NCBI RefSeq assembly: GCF_052324685.1
Contig: NC_135220.1
Location: forward strand, 6,207,843 to 6,271,842
Direction of reading: 5' to 3'
DNA from: Brachyhypopomus gauderio
Taxonomy: Eukaryota > Chordata > Actinopteri > Gymnotiformes > Hypopomidae
DNA: 64,000 nucleotides
A program made the translations under genes and the position numbers. A model generated the notes under the pieces. It had not been told where the DNA came from. It ran no database searches and was given only the letters and a program-made list of their open reading frames with translations. This document shows positions 10,742-23,123 of the stretch, piece after piece. Position 1 is the stretch's first letter. Every line of letters starts with the position of its first letter.

Positions 10742-13700
10742 ATGAGTTTTTTCCCCAGGAGAACCGACCAGCCTAGGCCTAGGCAGGAACAGAACCACTT
10801 CATATACACACCAGGTTTTACCACTCATGGTGAGAAAAATACATTTTCATATATACTGTACATAATTTTATACTTCTATGTAAGACAGTATATTAATTCT
10901 TATGAGTATGGATTTCCATAGGCTTATTCATAATAATTAAAAGTTAAATATGTATACACATTTATATAGTAGGTTTCTAAGGTTCAGAAAAATAACCTGT
11001 ATATTTATTCTACAGATGACTGTCAAGCTCTTTATTTCATGTGTACAGGATAATATAATTAATGGAGCATGGGTTATTTCTTTGATTTCTTTGACTCAGC
11101 ACAATTTTCATAAATCCCACCATGTTAACATTGTCCATGTGGCCATGGAAAAAGCAAATAAAAATAAACATTTTTAAAAAGAAACAGATTTCTAACATGA
11201 CCTCACAAATTCTTAAGCATTCTCCCCACATTCTAATGACATCACATGGCACCATAGCCCTTGTTATAATCACTTGTTCATTGGGAAACACTTACAAGGC
11301 ATTTGAGCCTCACTGGGAGGCGTGCTGGGTTTCACTTTACCTGCTGTGGGATTTTCAGGTGTGCCCTACAACCCCCAAGCGACAGTGATCCACACGGATC
11401 CCTGTGGACCAGCACCCTTCCCTCACGGAAGGACGGCGGGACCCTCAGATGTCGGCTATGTTAACATGCCTGTAGAAGGACCACTCCTCACTGGTACTGT
11501 GTAACACTGAAGATTACATGCGTATTCAACAAACCAAATAACCATGCATGATGAAGTATTTATTACATTTGTTTGTAAGGTCTGGCAGAGGTGCAGAACC
11601 ATCAGCTTTCTGCACATGACCTGACCAGTAAAACATCAGTTTTATCAGAAAATATGACATCACATATTCTTCAACATTGTAATGAATTCACATGGCACTG
11701 TAGCCCTTCTTATAAACCTGATGATCTTAACAGTACATGCTCATGCTTCCTCTGTGCCCTGCGTTGGTGTTTTGCATTTAGGCCCTGACATGGAGAGGCA
11801 GAGACACCTTGCTCAGCCCCATGTTCAAGGCAAGGTTCTGAGGCAGATGGATCCAGTCTACCTCCAGCCTGCTGGTGGGTTCTTCATCGATAACTGTCTT
11901 CTTTCATATAGACATTGATAAGATATTTTTACTAGGCACGCGGACTGTTTTTACAAACATTTGTGAATGGGTCACTCTCAGGAGCTCAGTGAATTCCAGC
12001 GTGGAACTGTGACAGTATGCCACCTGTGCAATAAATCCAGTCGTGAAATTTCCTCGCTCCTAAAATTCGACAGTCAGCTGTATTATAAGGAAATGGAAGT
12101 GTTTGCGATTAACAGCAACTCAGCCACTTGCTTGAATCATATTTCAGTGGCACTTTCAGATAAAGAAACATATGCAACGTAGTACTAAGGCACTGAGAAA
12201 TGTTATGGTGAGGTCATTTCTGCTAATGGCCTTATTCGCCCATGCAGGTGAAGTTGGCTCCAGCAGGTGTCCCCCACTGCCTGTGCTCACTTCACGCACG
12301 ACAGTCACCTCGTCAGGACTGATGAGGCCTTCTCCACCCACCTTCACAAGGTTGCCTCCACTCCCCAAACCTGCTGGCCGAGAGCCTCTCCGTGCCTTCA
12401 GGCCTGCCAAAGGTGAGCTCACTCTTTTGCTCTCCTGGAAATGGCATCCAAACCGTTTGTTGCAGCAACAAAAAAAGTAAAAAAAAAATATTTAAAAAGT
12501 AAAAACTGCTTTGAAAACCCTATAGGGGAGACCGGGTATGGTTGTAACACCATCAGTTCACTCATCTGCTAGGCGGTTGTGTTTAGTATAAGGTGATAAT
12601 GCTTCGAATCATTGTTATACCAGCATAGTATAATACTGATAATACATGTATATGGATTACAGATGTCATTTATCACTATTTTAGTACACCCCCAAACAAT
12701 CTAAACAAAACATTGTCATGCTGCTTTGCTGGCTTCTGATACCTCATCTGGACTGCTGCTAAAGCATATATCTATTAATCTTTGTAATCTATATAACATG
12801 GCTTCTTTAAGTATTGGGTATCACCTGGCCAGCGTCAAGCAGCAGCAGTCTGTGTGATATAAGGAGTTTGTGCTTTGTACCTACTTCTGTTGGCAAGGGC
12901 AATGTGAGCTTACAAGCAAGACTAGACTTGAAAGTTTTATTGCAGTCAGTTGATTGTGCCAGCACCCCACTCCCCAGGCCTGCGCTGTTCCGATCCAGAG
13001 CTTTCCAGAGCTCTCCCATAGCCACTTTTGCTCCTCACTGCCATCTGCAGATTTGATTATGAATAAAAGTTTTCTTAAATGTTATTCAAATTGCTCCTAT
13101 TCATTAGCACATTTCGTTTATCCACTTAATGCTACTCTTGATATACATTTGAGCCATGCCAAAATATCGATTATCATAATCTATTATTGTTATTTAAAAT
13201 GCAGTATGATCTGCAGGTCTTAATTTCATATGCTGGTCTGAAGATTGAACGTGTCCTCTACAGTTCTGCCTGTGTTTCATGTCCAGGTTCAGTGGAGCCT
13301 CCCCAGCTCCAATCTCCAGGGTGGAAGAGAGAGAGAGTGGGGAGACTTCACCGGAGCGGCAGACATCTTCAACCCTTGCTTCCAGACATATTCGAAGCAG
13401 CTAACCCCAGTGATGCTGGCAGAGGTGACTTATTGATGTTGGCTTTACTTTATATGTCATTGAAATACCTGTACAAAATGTAGAATTTATAATGTTGCGT
13501 AATTTGTTTTGTGTTAAAATATTGCTAAATACGATATTTGGGAACAAGGAGATCAGTTAGTCAGAAACTTCACTCAGGTGTCAAGTGAACGGAGCTAAAC
13601 TCATGATCATGGATGCCCTTTCCCATGCAGGTTTGCCCAAATCCAGCCGCTTACTGTCTGGGAACCCCCCCGGGTCTTTCCTACTGCCCTCCTACCCTCT

Positions 13701-16700
13701 GGCCACTCTTCCGGGAGTGCAGCTCACTCCCACTCTGCATCGTAGACGACACAAGCGAGACACGAGCCCTCGGCGCAGAGACCCGGGCCCGTGGAGGGAC
13801 AGTACTGGTGAGCGCATGGCTACGTTGCTAAGAACGTGCTAGGCACACACAGTGAGGCATGGCCGGTTATTTGGGTGCCCGGTTAAGTTGGTCTTGCACT
13901 AAGCTTGTCTTGCACTTGTTCCCACGTCAGTGGTAAAGTGATGAGCAGACCTAATTTTGTGGTGTCATACATACTACATGAATTTTATTTTAACCAAAAA
14001 ATGTGCATATACTTGGATCATTTATAGTCACCACTTGTCAAATGTACAAAATACTCATACTGATGCTCTTCATCTGACATGGTTTCACTCAGTAATGGAA
14101 CAGTGTCTAGCAGAGGCGACATGTGCTAGCCATTAGCAGAGCTAGGCGGTACTGTAGTTTGGCGCTTCAGTATCTACCAGTATCAGAATTAAAATAATTT
14201 TGAATTGTGCCGAAATAATTAAATTGAATCAAATTGTATTTAAATGTAAGACTTCATGATACAATAAACTAAAAGAATCACAACTAAGCTAAACTAAAAC
14301 TGGGTCACACATTTACTGAAGCTCTGATAAATGTCTTCCTGCTTCTGGGCTCACGGATGCCCTGCTTTCAGTTCTTCAGTACTAATTCATTGTGCTGCCA
14401 TTACATGAATTGTAGCAAGATGCATATGAGATGTTGCCGTTCTCGGTCCATCTTGCTTGAATCATATTTCAGTGGCACTTTCAGATAAAGAAACATATGC
14501 AACGTAGTACTAAGGCACTGAGAAATGTAATTTAGAGGTAAAAAATGTAAAAAAGAGGTAATTTCTGCTAATGGCCTTATTCGCCCATGCAGGTGAAGTT
14601 GGCTCCAGCAGGTGTCCCCCACTGCCTGTGCTCGCTTCACACACGACAGTCACCTCGTCAGGACTGATGAGGCCTTCTCCGCCCACATTCACAAGGTTGC
14701 CTCCACTCCCCAAACCTTCTGGCCGAGAGCCTCTCCGTGCCTTCAGGCCTGCCAAAGGTGAGCTCACTCTTTTGCTCTCCTGGAAATTGCATCCAAAATC
14801 ATTTGCTGCACCAACAACAACAAAAAAAGTAAAAAAAGTATTAAAAGAGTAAAAACTGCTTTGAAAGCCCTATACTACAAACAAAAAGCCCCTGCTGATC
14901 CTCTTGTACATTGCTATGCTTGCACCCATGGACATGTTTTTCTGCACCATGAAGAAACCACTATGAAACCAGAAGTTATATTTGGGATTTTTGATGGAGT
15001 ACGTGTTAATATGTATTGTGCTTTTCAGGATCTCAAGTGCAAAGCACCAGGGCAGTCCCTGCTGACGACATGTGTGAAGGAGTAGTTGGCAGAGGTTGGA
15101 ATTGCTTTGCTGTTAACACTGCATTACACAACAATGTTTTATATCTAGTTCTCCATGTTGAATAATGTTTTGCAGTCAGTTTTCAAGCTGATTTGAACCA
15201 AAGTTGAGCTGGTAGCCCTAAAAGTCCTAGTCAGTTTGTTTGGGTTCTGGTATTCCTCTCTAGATGAACTCAAACCAGGAACTCCCAGGGAGGATCCCCA
15301 TGAGCATCAGATTTTACAGCCCTTCTACAAACCAGACCTCGCTCTCGCTCAGAGCTTCAGACTGCTTAGCTCTGATGACTGGTAAGTCACACCTGCAAAA
15401 TTCTGAAGCATTTGGCTAGGGCAGGTTAAACAGCAAGTCATTTATGGTGTTCTGCATATATGGTATGTATGCATGTATTTAGTGAAGTTTTTTCCTCTTT
15501 GTCCCTTTTCTTGTAGCATTTTTTACTTTCAGTAGCCGATGGTTACAGTGTGTGTCTATGTCCAATATCTTCATACAGGGAGAAGAAAATTGAAGGATTG
15601 ATGTCAATCCGTAGATTGGCTCGGTATCACGCTGATGTGCTTGGCAGCAGGCTTCATGATGTCTGCATTGTTCTTATTCAAGAGGTAAGCCACTATATTT
15701 GCTGACTGTGTATCTGTAAATTCAGATGGCATATCTAACTGTAATTAGTGATTAAGGTATTTAGGCCTACATAACACATTGCAGTGGTGGATTATACTTA
15801 TTAAGATGGCGGTGGCAGTGTTGGATGTGGCTGAAACGAGCTGGAACGTCGTCTTTCCTGCAGGTGCTGCACCTGCGCTCTGCAGTGTCCCGCATGGCGG
15901 TGGTGTCCTTGAGGGAGTTGTACTCCAGCCTGCAGAAAGGGATGGACCAGGAAGTGGAGGCTACAGCTAAGGTCCTCCTCCACAAAGCAGCGGAGGCCAA
16001 TGGCTTCATCAGGCAGGACGTGGACACAGCTCTGGACAGCATGGTGCAGAACTGCACCCCCATTCGGAGCATGAACGCCCTTCTTGCTGGAGGACTCTGG
16101 TCAGTTAGCATGCAGTGAGCTTTAAACTGTGGCTTTCAGATAGCAACAACAGTCACAAGAAGCTAACACAACACTGATTATGGCTGCTGTTTTTACTTCT
16201 CCATTGTTCTTTCAAAATATTGCCCTGGCCTATATCAATATTTTTAGTTATTTATCCTCTTAAATATTTTTTTTATTGAGTTCCATCTCCGCTCTGCTGA
16301 TCCAAACTGCCCTTCACACCACTTAAAGAATAGGCTAGTTAGCTAGCTCACAGAGGACATACAAACATTTTCTGTTTAAAAAATACATATATACACTAAC
16401 TGTTGCAAACTAAGCCATTGAATAGAATATGATCATTTGATTGTGCACGTAGATCATACATAAGGGCATTAAGTTTCTTTATAGAAGCAAAAAGTTGTAC
16501 TGTATACATTGATTGGATGGATTAATAGTTATTACCTTCTTTTTTTGAATGCCCTAATTTTTTTCCTTCTGTTTTCCTCAAAAGTCATCTGAATGCTGCA
16601 GTAAGAAAGTGTACTGCTCGGCACTTGGCTACTTTGGTAGAGAAGATTGGTGCAGAGCGAATTATTCCTGCAGTCTCCAAGTTGGCACAGGACTCTTCCC

Positions 16701-19700
16701 AAGAAACCAGGTTAGTATTGTGATCAGAACGAGAATTCTACAAAGCTTATTCAATTTCCCAGATAGTAATAGATGCTGTGAGTCATGGATCCCTCACTCT
16801 CGGTTCTCTCCTGTTTTGGGGTCTGTTCCTCGTCTCAGGCGCTTGGGCCGGCGTATGCTGCTGTTCCTGTCCTCCCACCATGACTTTGATAAGATGGTGG
16901 AAAAGTACATCCCTGCCAAAGACCTGGCAACCATCAGGGACACTGTCCACACTCTGAAATCCAAGGTGGCGATTCATGTTTGGATACATGATGAGGATTT
17001 TTTATCCCTTTCAGCAACTATGCCCCATGTTTACTCACTAAACAAAGCTTATTCACAAAACTTCTAGGTGAAACAGACTGCAATAAAAAAACATCTAAAC
17101 TGTCATGGTAGACATATATTGTAAACAAATAATAAAGTACAGGACAGTGCGTGACACCACACATTGTATTTACAGTAGGACATGCACAGTGGTTGAGCAT
17201 GGTTCAAAATGATCCGGTTTGAAACCTTTGGGATAGAATCAAAGTATGAAGCAACATGTGGACTTCAATATCATCACTCCATGTTTTGTGGTGATTCGTA
17301 CGTGTGTATTCCCAGAAGAGGACAAAGGTGTCTAGGATTCCAAGATATAAGATGCGTCAGCCTCGTCTGGAGCAGCAAGAAGCTCCAGCCGCACAGACGG
17401 ATCGGCAGAACACGCAGCGAATGAAGCGCAGCCTTAGGCACACGGTGAAGGACGTGAGCCCAGACGACGCGGCACCTCTGAAAGGTAACGGCTGACCTCG
17501 GCAAACGCTCCCCTCCTGTTTCCTGAGAACTTTACCTTACCGCTTACCTATGAACCTCCTTCTCATCAGACCTGCAGCTGAACAGTAATGTTCCAGCCCA
17601 GACTAAGACCGATGTCCTCATGGATGATTTGCCCACGAGCCCCAGCAATGCACGCACCCCCAGAAGTCCCGTCAAAAGTTTGATTCCCCCGCTTCATCCC
17701 AGCCCCCCCACGGCTGTCCCTACTAAACACTTACTGCCACGACGCAGACGAGCTCCCAGTCTGATCAGAGCACGCCCGTCCCTTTCAAACAGTTCTGGTG
17801 AGTGTTGCCTGCTCTTCAGCTTCTACATGTGTGATCACTGCGCTTGCACGTAAATTGCTTTGCTGTTAACACTGCATTACACAACAATGTTTTAAATCTA
17901 GTTCTCCATGTTGAATAATGTTTTGCAGTTACAAGGATGTAACTTTTTTTGTTTCATGTAGTGAGCTTCACTTCACGTTACACTGCGGGACGTCTTCTGG
18001 GCACAGGAGGATTCGGCTCAGTGTATGCAGGAGTCCGCAAGGCTGATGGAAAACAGGTGAGCATCAGCACACAATACAAGAATGATTGTGGGACCTAATT
18101 TCTATTTTAGATTGTGATTAGAACTTTGAGCTATGAGTTTTCCCTAGAGATCCTTTGTTATTCACATGGCAATCAAGTGGTCAAGTCTAATGTACCTTGA
18201 CCTTTTTCCACTTTTTGAACACAAAGATCCTGATTATACAATGTGATAAGCTTGGTAATCTGTGGATGAGTATTTATCAGACTCCAGATTTATGAGTTAC
18301 CCGAGAAGCTGTGGCTACCATCTGAAAGCCCTTAGATATGTTAAATATACTGTCTGTTTTGTGTAAATAACTTCACTTCCTGTGTTTTTTATGTGACCAG
18401 ATCGCCATTAAATTTGTGCCAAAGTATCACGCAGAAAGGTTCATCACTGTTGTAAGTCCAATACCTTTACTTATGTAATATTGCAACAATGTTTGGAACT
18501 TTTTAGATGGGTAAAACTGTAAAGGGACTATAAACGCAAAGCTGTTAATTTTCCATTCAGTGACTCACAACACGAATGGAAAACAGTTCACATTTTAGAT
18601 TCAGGTTTCATCTAATGATTGGTACCAATCCAGATCCCTTTCATGTTAACCTGCTAACCATAATTCCACTATAAAACTTCAAACCCATACTAACCAAGTC
18701 TTCCTTAATTTTAGCCCGGCAATACTCGCCGTCTCCCCTTAGAGGTGGCTTTAATGGAGATGGTGTGCAAGCCACCTCGTTGTGAGCATATTGTGGAGCT
18801 CCTAGAATGGTTTGAGTGCCACAAGTGCTTCATCTTGATTCTGGAGCGACCCGTCCCCTGCATAGACCTGTTTGACTTCTTGAACTTGCACCAACGCCAA
18901 CTGCCTGAGCCACTGGCACGACGGATCATGCGTCAGGTGGTTCAGGCTGTCCTTCACTGCCATGACCGTGGAGTTCTGCATAGAGACATCAAGGGAAAGA
19001 ACCTTCTGGTGAACCTGGACACCCTTGACGTCAAGTTGATCGACTTTGGCTGTGGCGATCTGCTTAAGACCGGACCCTACAGGCACTTTAGAGGTTATTC
19101 ACCATAGGAATGAAATGTGCACCTCAAGTTAAAAAATGGGATCAAATTAGAGACTATTATAAACATTTTATTTTGTTATTGATGATTCTCTCTCGTTGTC
19201 TCAGGCACCATGGTATACAGCCCACCTGAATGGCAGGTTGACAGGACGTATGAGGGCCGTCAAGCCACCATCTGGAGTCTGGGTGTGCTCCTCTACAGTA
19301 TTATCTGTGGACATCTGCCCTTTGAGAAGGTGGAGGACATTGTTGAGGCACACCTGTGCTTCAGTGGAAACCCATCCAGAGGTGAAAAGGCAGAAGCATC
19401 TTCAAGATAACTAGAAAGTCTAAATTGCAAAATGATCATTTATGTAATTATTTAATCTGGTAATGTAATACACAACCACAGATTGATAAAATGGACTAAT
19501 GAAGAATGGAGAATTGGCAATACAACATTTTGTAACCGTCTTAAAATGATAAAGTTTTGTTCAGTCTTTTTTGTTAGTGATGGAGGTTTCTGTACAGTTC
19601 TGTCATTTATAAACTTTGAATAAGCCATTAGAACAGTCAGATCAGAAGTTTCAGATGGTAATTGATTTTCTTTCTCAACTAATCCCGTTGCTACACACAC

Positions 19701-19809
19701 AGACTGCCGCCATCTGATAACATGGTGTCTTCAAAAGGACCCTGCAAAACGTCCTGTGCTCGAGGATGTTCTTGCACATGAGTGGTTTTTAGAAGGACTT
19801 CAGAACTAA
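10742..19809 (+). CDS. TOG-PIM kinase chimeric gene, copy B (complete, 981 aa)
   Basis: Twenty coding exons: 10742-10829, 11359-11493, 11782-11874, 12248-12412, 13287-13424, 13631-13807, 14593-14757, 15029-15094, 15264-15381, 15579-15684, 15864-16099, 16585-16710, 16839-16965, 17316-17484, 17570-17797, 17962-18056, 18401-18451, 18715-19093, 19205-19381 and 19703-19809. All have GT-AG borders, all phases agree, and the sum is 2946 nt with no internal stop. The start ATG lies seven bases into an exon whose acceptor follows a C/T tract. Residues 1-342 are Pro/Arg-rich, about 343-580 form a TOG domain, 581-712 a basic linker and 713-981 a PIM-like kinase (K748, E771, hinge 805-809, D852, N857, D871). 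The family's TOG1 and TOG2 appear absent. Exons 2-8 are all phase 1-1. By eye, copies A and B differ at about ten coding replacements and five silent sites, with no frame breaks. Confidence 0.82.
12129..12524 (+). repeat. Internally duplicated exon block, first copy
   Basis: From 'cttgcttgaatcatatttcag' through the exon 12248-12412 to 'gctttgaaaaccctata', this block recurs at about 14454-14872 within the same gene. The duplicated exon encodes 'GEVGSSRCPPLPVL...' with two replacements between the copies (T for A, A for S). Since the exon is 165 nt and phase 1-1, both copies can be used without breaking the frame. Confidence 0.88.
14454..14872 (+). repeat. Internally duplicated exon block, second copy
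   Basis: Second copy of the block at 12129-12524, carrying exon 14593-14757. Copy A has the matching exon at 1309-1473 but lacks about 180 bp of the upstream flank (present at 14289-14473 here). Confidence 0.88.
15264..16965 (+). CDS. TOG-domain exons of copy B
   Basis: Counterpart of 1980-3681, with exons 15264-15381, 15579-15684, 15864-16099, 16585-16710 and 16839-16965. Replacements relative to copy A include H to R after 'LMSI', C to R in 'VLHLRSAVSR' and L to H in 'DTVHTLKSK'. The copy B residues at the first two look closer to the TOGARAM family pattern I remember. Confidence 0.85.
16975..17283 (+). repeat. Direct repeat left of the kinase block, copy B
   Basis: Same arrangement as 3691-3999. 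The partner is 19839-20173. Both flank exons 17316-19809. Confidence 0.85.
17962..19809 (+). CDS. PIM-like Ser/Thr kinase domain exons of copy B
   Basis: Exons 17962-18056, 18401-18451, 18715-19093, 19205-19381 and 19703-19809 give an intact kinase domain with every catalytic motif seen in copy A. Replacements are C to Y in 'VPKYHAERF', and E to A and T to A in the last exon ('DPAKRPVLEDVLAHEWF'). None touches a catalytic residue. Confidence 0.88.
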
Positions 19810-19838
19810 CTCAGGTTAGACAAGGAGTATAAATGGAA

Positions 19839-20173
19839 CATGTTTGCATACATGATGAGGATTTTTTATCCCATTCAGCCACTATGCCCCATGTTTACTC
19901 ACTAAACAAAGCTTATTCACAAAACCTTTAGGTGAAACAGACTGCAAAAAAAAACCATCTAAACTGTGATGGTAGACATATATTGTAAAAAAAATATTAA
20001 AGTACAGGGCAGTGCGTGGCACCATACATTGTATTTACAGTAGGGCATGCACAGTGTAGTCCCAGACCCAGTAGTTAAAGGACAGAGCATGGTTCAAAAT
20101 GAACCGGCTTGAAACCTTTGGGATAGAACCAAAGTATGAAGCAACATGTGGACTTCAATATCATCACTCCATG
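19839..20173 (+). repeat. Direct repeat right of the kinase block, copy B
   Basis: Partner of 16975-17283, ending just before the TOGARAM-type exon remnant at 20192. Confidence 0.85.
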
Positions 20174-20191
20174 ATGTTGATGTGGCTTTAG

Positions 20192-23000
20192 GATCTGGGT
20201 GAGATGCCTCAGGATACACAGCTCGAGGCAGGCGCTCCATCCCAGCTGTGGAGTCATGCGTACCTCCTCCTCAGTTTGCCAGCAGGTGAATATTTAAAAT
20301 CAAACAACAACAAAAATCAAAACAACAACAAAAAAGTGCATCCTGATTGGAACTGCTTTGATGTTTGCAATTTTGATGGTTTTGATGTTGGTTTAATTTG
20401 ATTGCAGCCTTGTTCATTTTGTGTTTCAACACTATAACCCAATCCTTGTGTTTTCTCTCTTGTGTGTGTTCAGCAAAGACAGCAGCAGGGCACACATCCT
20501 TAGCATTGCAGACAAGACGGAGTACGTCAAGCAGCTCAAGGCCCTGCTGGGTTCAAAAGACTTCAGGGAGCGCATCAAGTGCATTGATCAGCTGGTGGTC
20601 GACTGCGAAGACAACCCATATATGGTCGTGGGCAACATGTTCCCGGTAACTCATTTGAACTGAATTGATTTTTAATGTTTTCAGCAGCTTTCAGAAGTGA
20701 TCTGTATAGGGCAGGGGTACTCAACTGGCGGACCGCGGTCCGGATCCGGACCCGAACGCAGTCCTGTCCGGACCCAATCTCATTCCTGATTAACTGGATA
20801 CGGACCAAAACAAAACCGTAACATTTATTTCAGGGCTATTGAAAAAACACTCCGTCACGAGTGTTACGTTTGCCACCCCCGCTCAACAACTTACGTTCGC
20901 CACCCCCCCCCCCCCCCCGGGCTACAAGCCTGGTTGACGCTTCGCGAGCGGCGCGAGGGTCCGCGCGGCGAAAATAAGGTAATCGCTGAGGCTCCGCGCT
21001 GTCGGTTCGCGAGGTCGTGCACCTGTAACTTCGCGCGCGCCGCGCTTCAGCGCAATGAACAAAGTCACGTTTTCAGGGTTCATACACCTTCATAAGGTGG
21101 AATTAAAGCACTTGTACGTCACTTTCAAGGTCCATTTCAATATTTCCCAGCATGTTAAACATAATTAAGTTAAATATTTATACATATACTCGAAATAATT
21201 CGCTTTTTATCACATTATTTAATGGTTGTTTATTTAAAAAACGCCCAATCTTCACGTCTTCACGTTCTCATGTTTCGTCCTGGAATTATAAGAGGCTCGT
21301 ATTTGTTAACCTAATACAAGATAACTATTCAGTCAGACAGATATTTGTTGTGAAACCAAGTAGTTACAATTTCAAGCATTTTAAAGTACTTTAACCTAAA
21401 TTCCAGCACTTTTCAAACCTGAAACACATAGCAACATTAAAATTGGTCAGGTAAATGTTCATTCCCCTGTTTTGAGGGGTGTTTCTACCACATATCGTTT
21501 CGGACAAAACACCACAACACCCCCTCACCCCCCCCCCCCCCCCCCCCCCGCCCCCCCCCCTGGACCTCAGGTCACAGGTATATGCCAAAATTGGACCGCG
21601 GACAAATTTAGTTGAGTACGCCTGGTAAAGGGGGTCATACGTTGGAGAACATTAAATGCTGGCACATTTTAAATGCTGGCACATCACACTGCTCAGATGT
21701 GCCAGCACTGCTCAGAGACAACCTGGCCCAAGTGGTCTAGATCTTAGTCCCAGCTATAGTGGACAATCACCTCAACTCCAAGAATAACGCCATCTACATG
21801 GCAACAATAGGTGCCATTCAAGCTCTCATCAATAACCTTGGTGGGTTCATTTCTCTCTTTACAAAACATCTTGAAGAACACATGCCACTGGGCTTTAGAA
21901 AAACAACAACAACAATGATTGTGTTCTGTTTTACCTTTGGGGAAAAGGTTCACACAAATCGGTAAAAGAATGTTCCTGCTCTTTGGCTAGATGTTTGTGG
22001 TGCAGATCAAATGGAAATTTCCTTTCATATTAAGGCACAGTCCAATATAAAGAGAAAAAAAAAGACTGACAGGAGATCTTGCGTTATCTGACAGCAGATT
22101 GTTAAATAATGGAGTTTACAGTGGATGTGCTTAGGCTCTTTTGTTCTGCCTAATATGCACTCAAATAATTATGCATATGTGTTCCAAATGACCATTTGCA
22201 AACAGAGCTTTGTTCTCCTATCAGATACTGTTCATATATATTTAGTTAAAGTGTAACATTTTATGTGAATAATTAGTTGTTTTGATAAAGCAGGACAAGT
22301 TTCTAAAAAGAATTACCATACTGTAAATATTGCTGAACTTGACCAACACTGTCCTTGATCTATCTTTTTTCAGATAACACTACTTCTTCAACTGTTTTGC
22401 ACAAAGGCTCGATTTCTCAGTGGAAAAGCTAAAGTGGATCTTGTTGATAAAGTTGCAGGTAAGTATACAATATACAGTGTCTAATCTTTTGTGGTTGTGT
22501 ATACAGAAATATTCTACAAATTCAAATACATTTATCAAAAAACAATTATTTCAGAAAGTCATTCCACTGATATGCTAAGAGATGCCAGAGATAAAAAAAA
22601 GATAAAAGATTTACCAGAAATACTATAATTCCTATATTTATTAATAATATTTATAATATTGATAATAATCATTCCAGAGAGTTACCATAGTTACCAAATA
22701 CTGTCACTTTAATTGAATTAAATCTTTCTAGGTTAAGAAAATGCTTCTGCAATAACCCAGTACTTTCCAGGGTTGATTTATTTATCTTGTTCTTTTTATA
22801 GAGCTGGTTAGGGAACTCTACCCCTGCAAGCCACAACTGGTTGAGCAGAAGGTGCTTCCTCTGCTCTGGTACCTCCTGGGGACCTCCAGCAACAGTGGTA
22901 CAGTCCACGGGAGGGGTGGAAGCGTAAGGGGGGGCACTGTCCACCTATGCCAAGCCGCAAGAGCCTAAACGAGTTTGTGAAGAACCTCTCAATCAACTGA
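20192..23000 (+). pseudogene. Decayed downstream TOGARAM exons, copy B
   Basis: Blocks at 20192-20285, 20474-20645, 21741-21840, 22374-22458 and 22802-23000 repeat the defects of copy A: lost phase, missing block and TAG before 'ILVPA', frameshift before 'LLLQLF', and a deletion near the C-terminus. In addition, a 913-bp hAT-like element sits in the second intron. An AATAAA follows at 23028-23033. Confidence 0.75.
20712..21624 (+). mobile_element. Non-autonomous hAT-like element, 913 bp, copy B only
   Basis: The ends are inverted: 'caggggtactcaact' on the left and 'agttgagtacgcctg' on the right (14 of 15 match). It is flanked by gtataggg and gtaaaggg, an 8-bp target duplication with one mismatch, the length used by hAT elements. 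Copy A at 7424-7431 shows the empty site, a single gtataggg. Inside there are GC-rich stretches and two long C runs (about 20896-20918 and 21529-21560) but no transposase. Confidence 0.88.
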
Positions 23001-23123
23001 GAGCTGCCAGCCAGACCTCCAGACCAAAATAAACCCCAACATGGTTTCTACTTGAAGATGGAGATGTTTGTGCATTTCTTATTGTGCCTGCACTTTAAAT
23101 GAAAGAGAGAGGAAGAAAGTCAA

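Larger units (their letters stand above)
13091..23123 (+). repeat. Copy B of the large tandem duplication
   Basis: Matches 1-8904. Its right end is cut by a family F1 repeat beginning at 23124. Sequence 10742-13090, upstream in the same gene, should have a counterpart left of the window. Confidence 0.95.
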
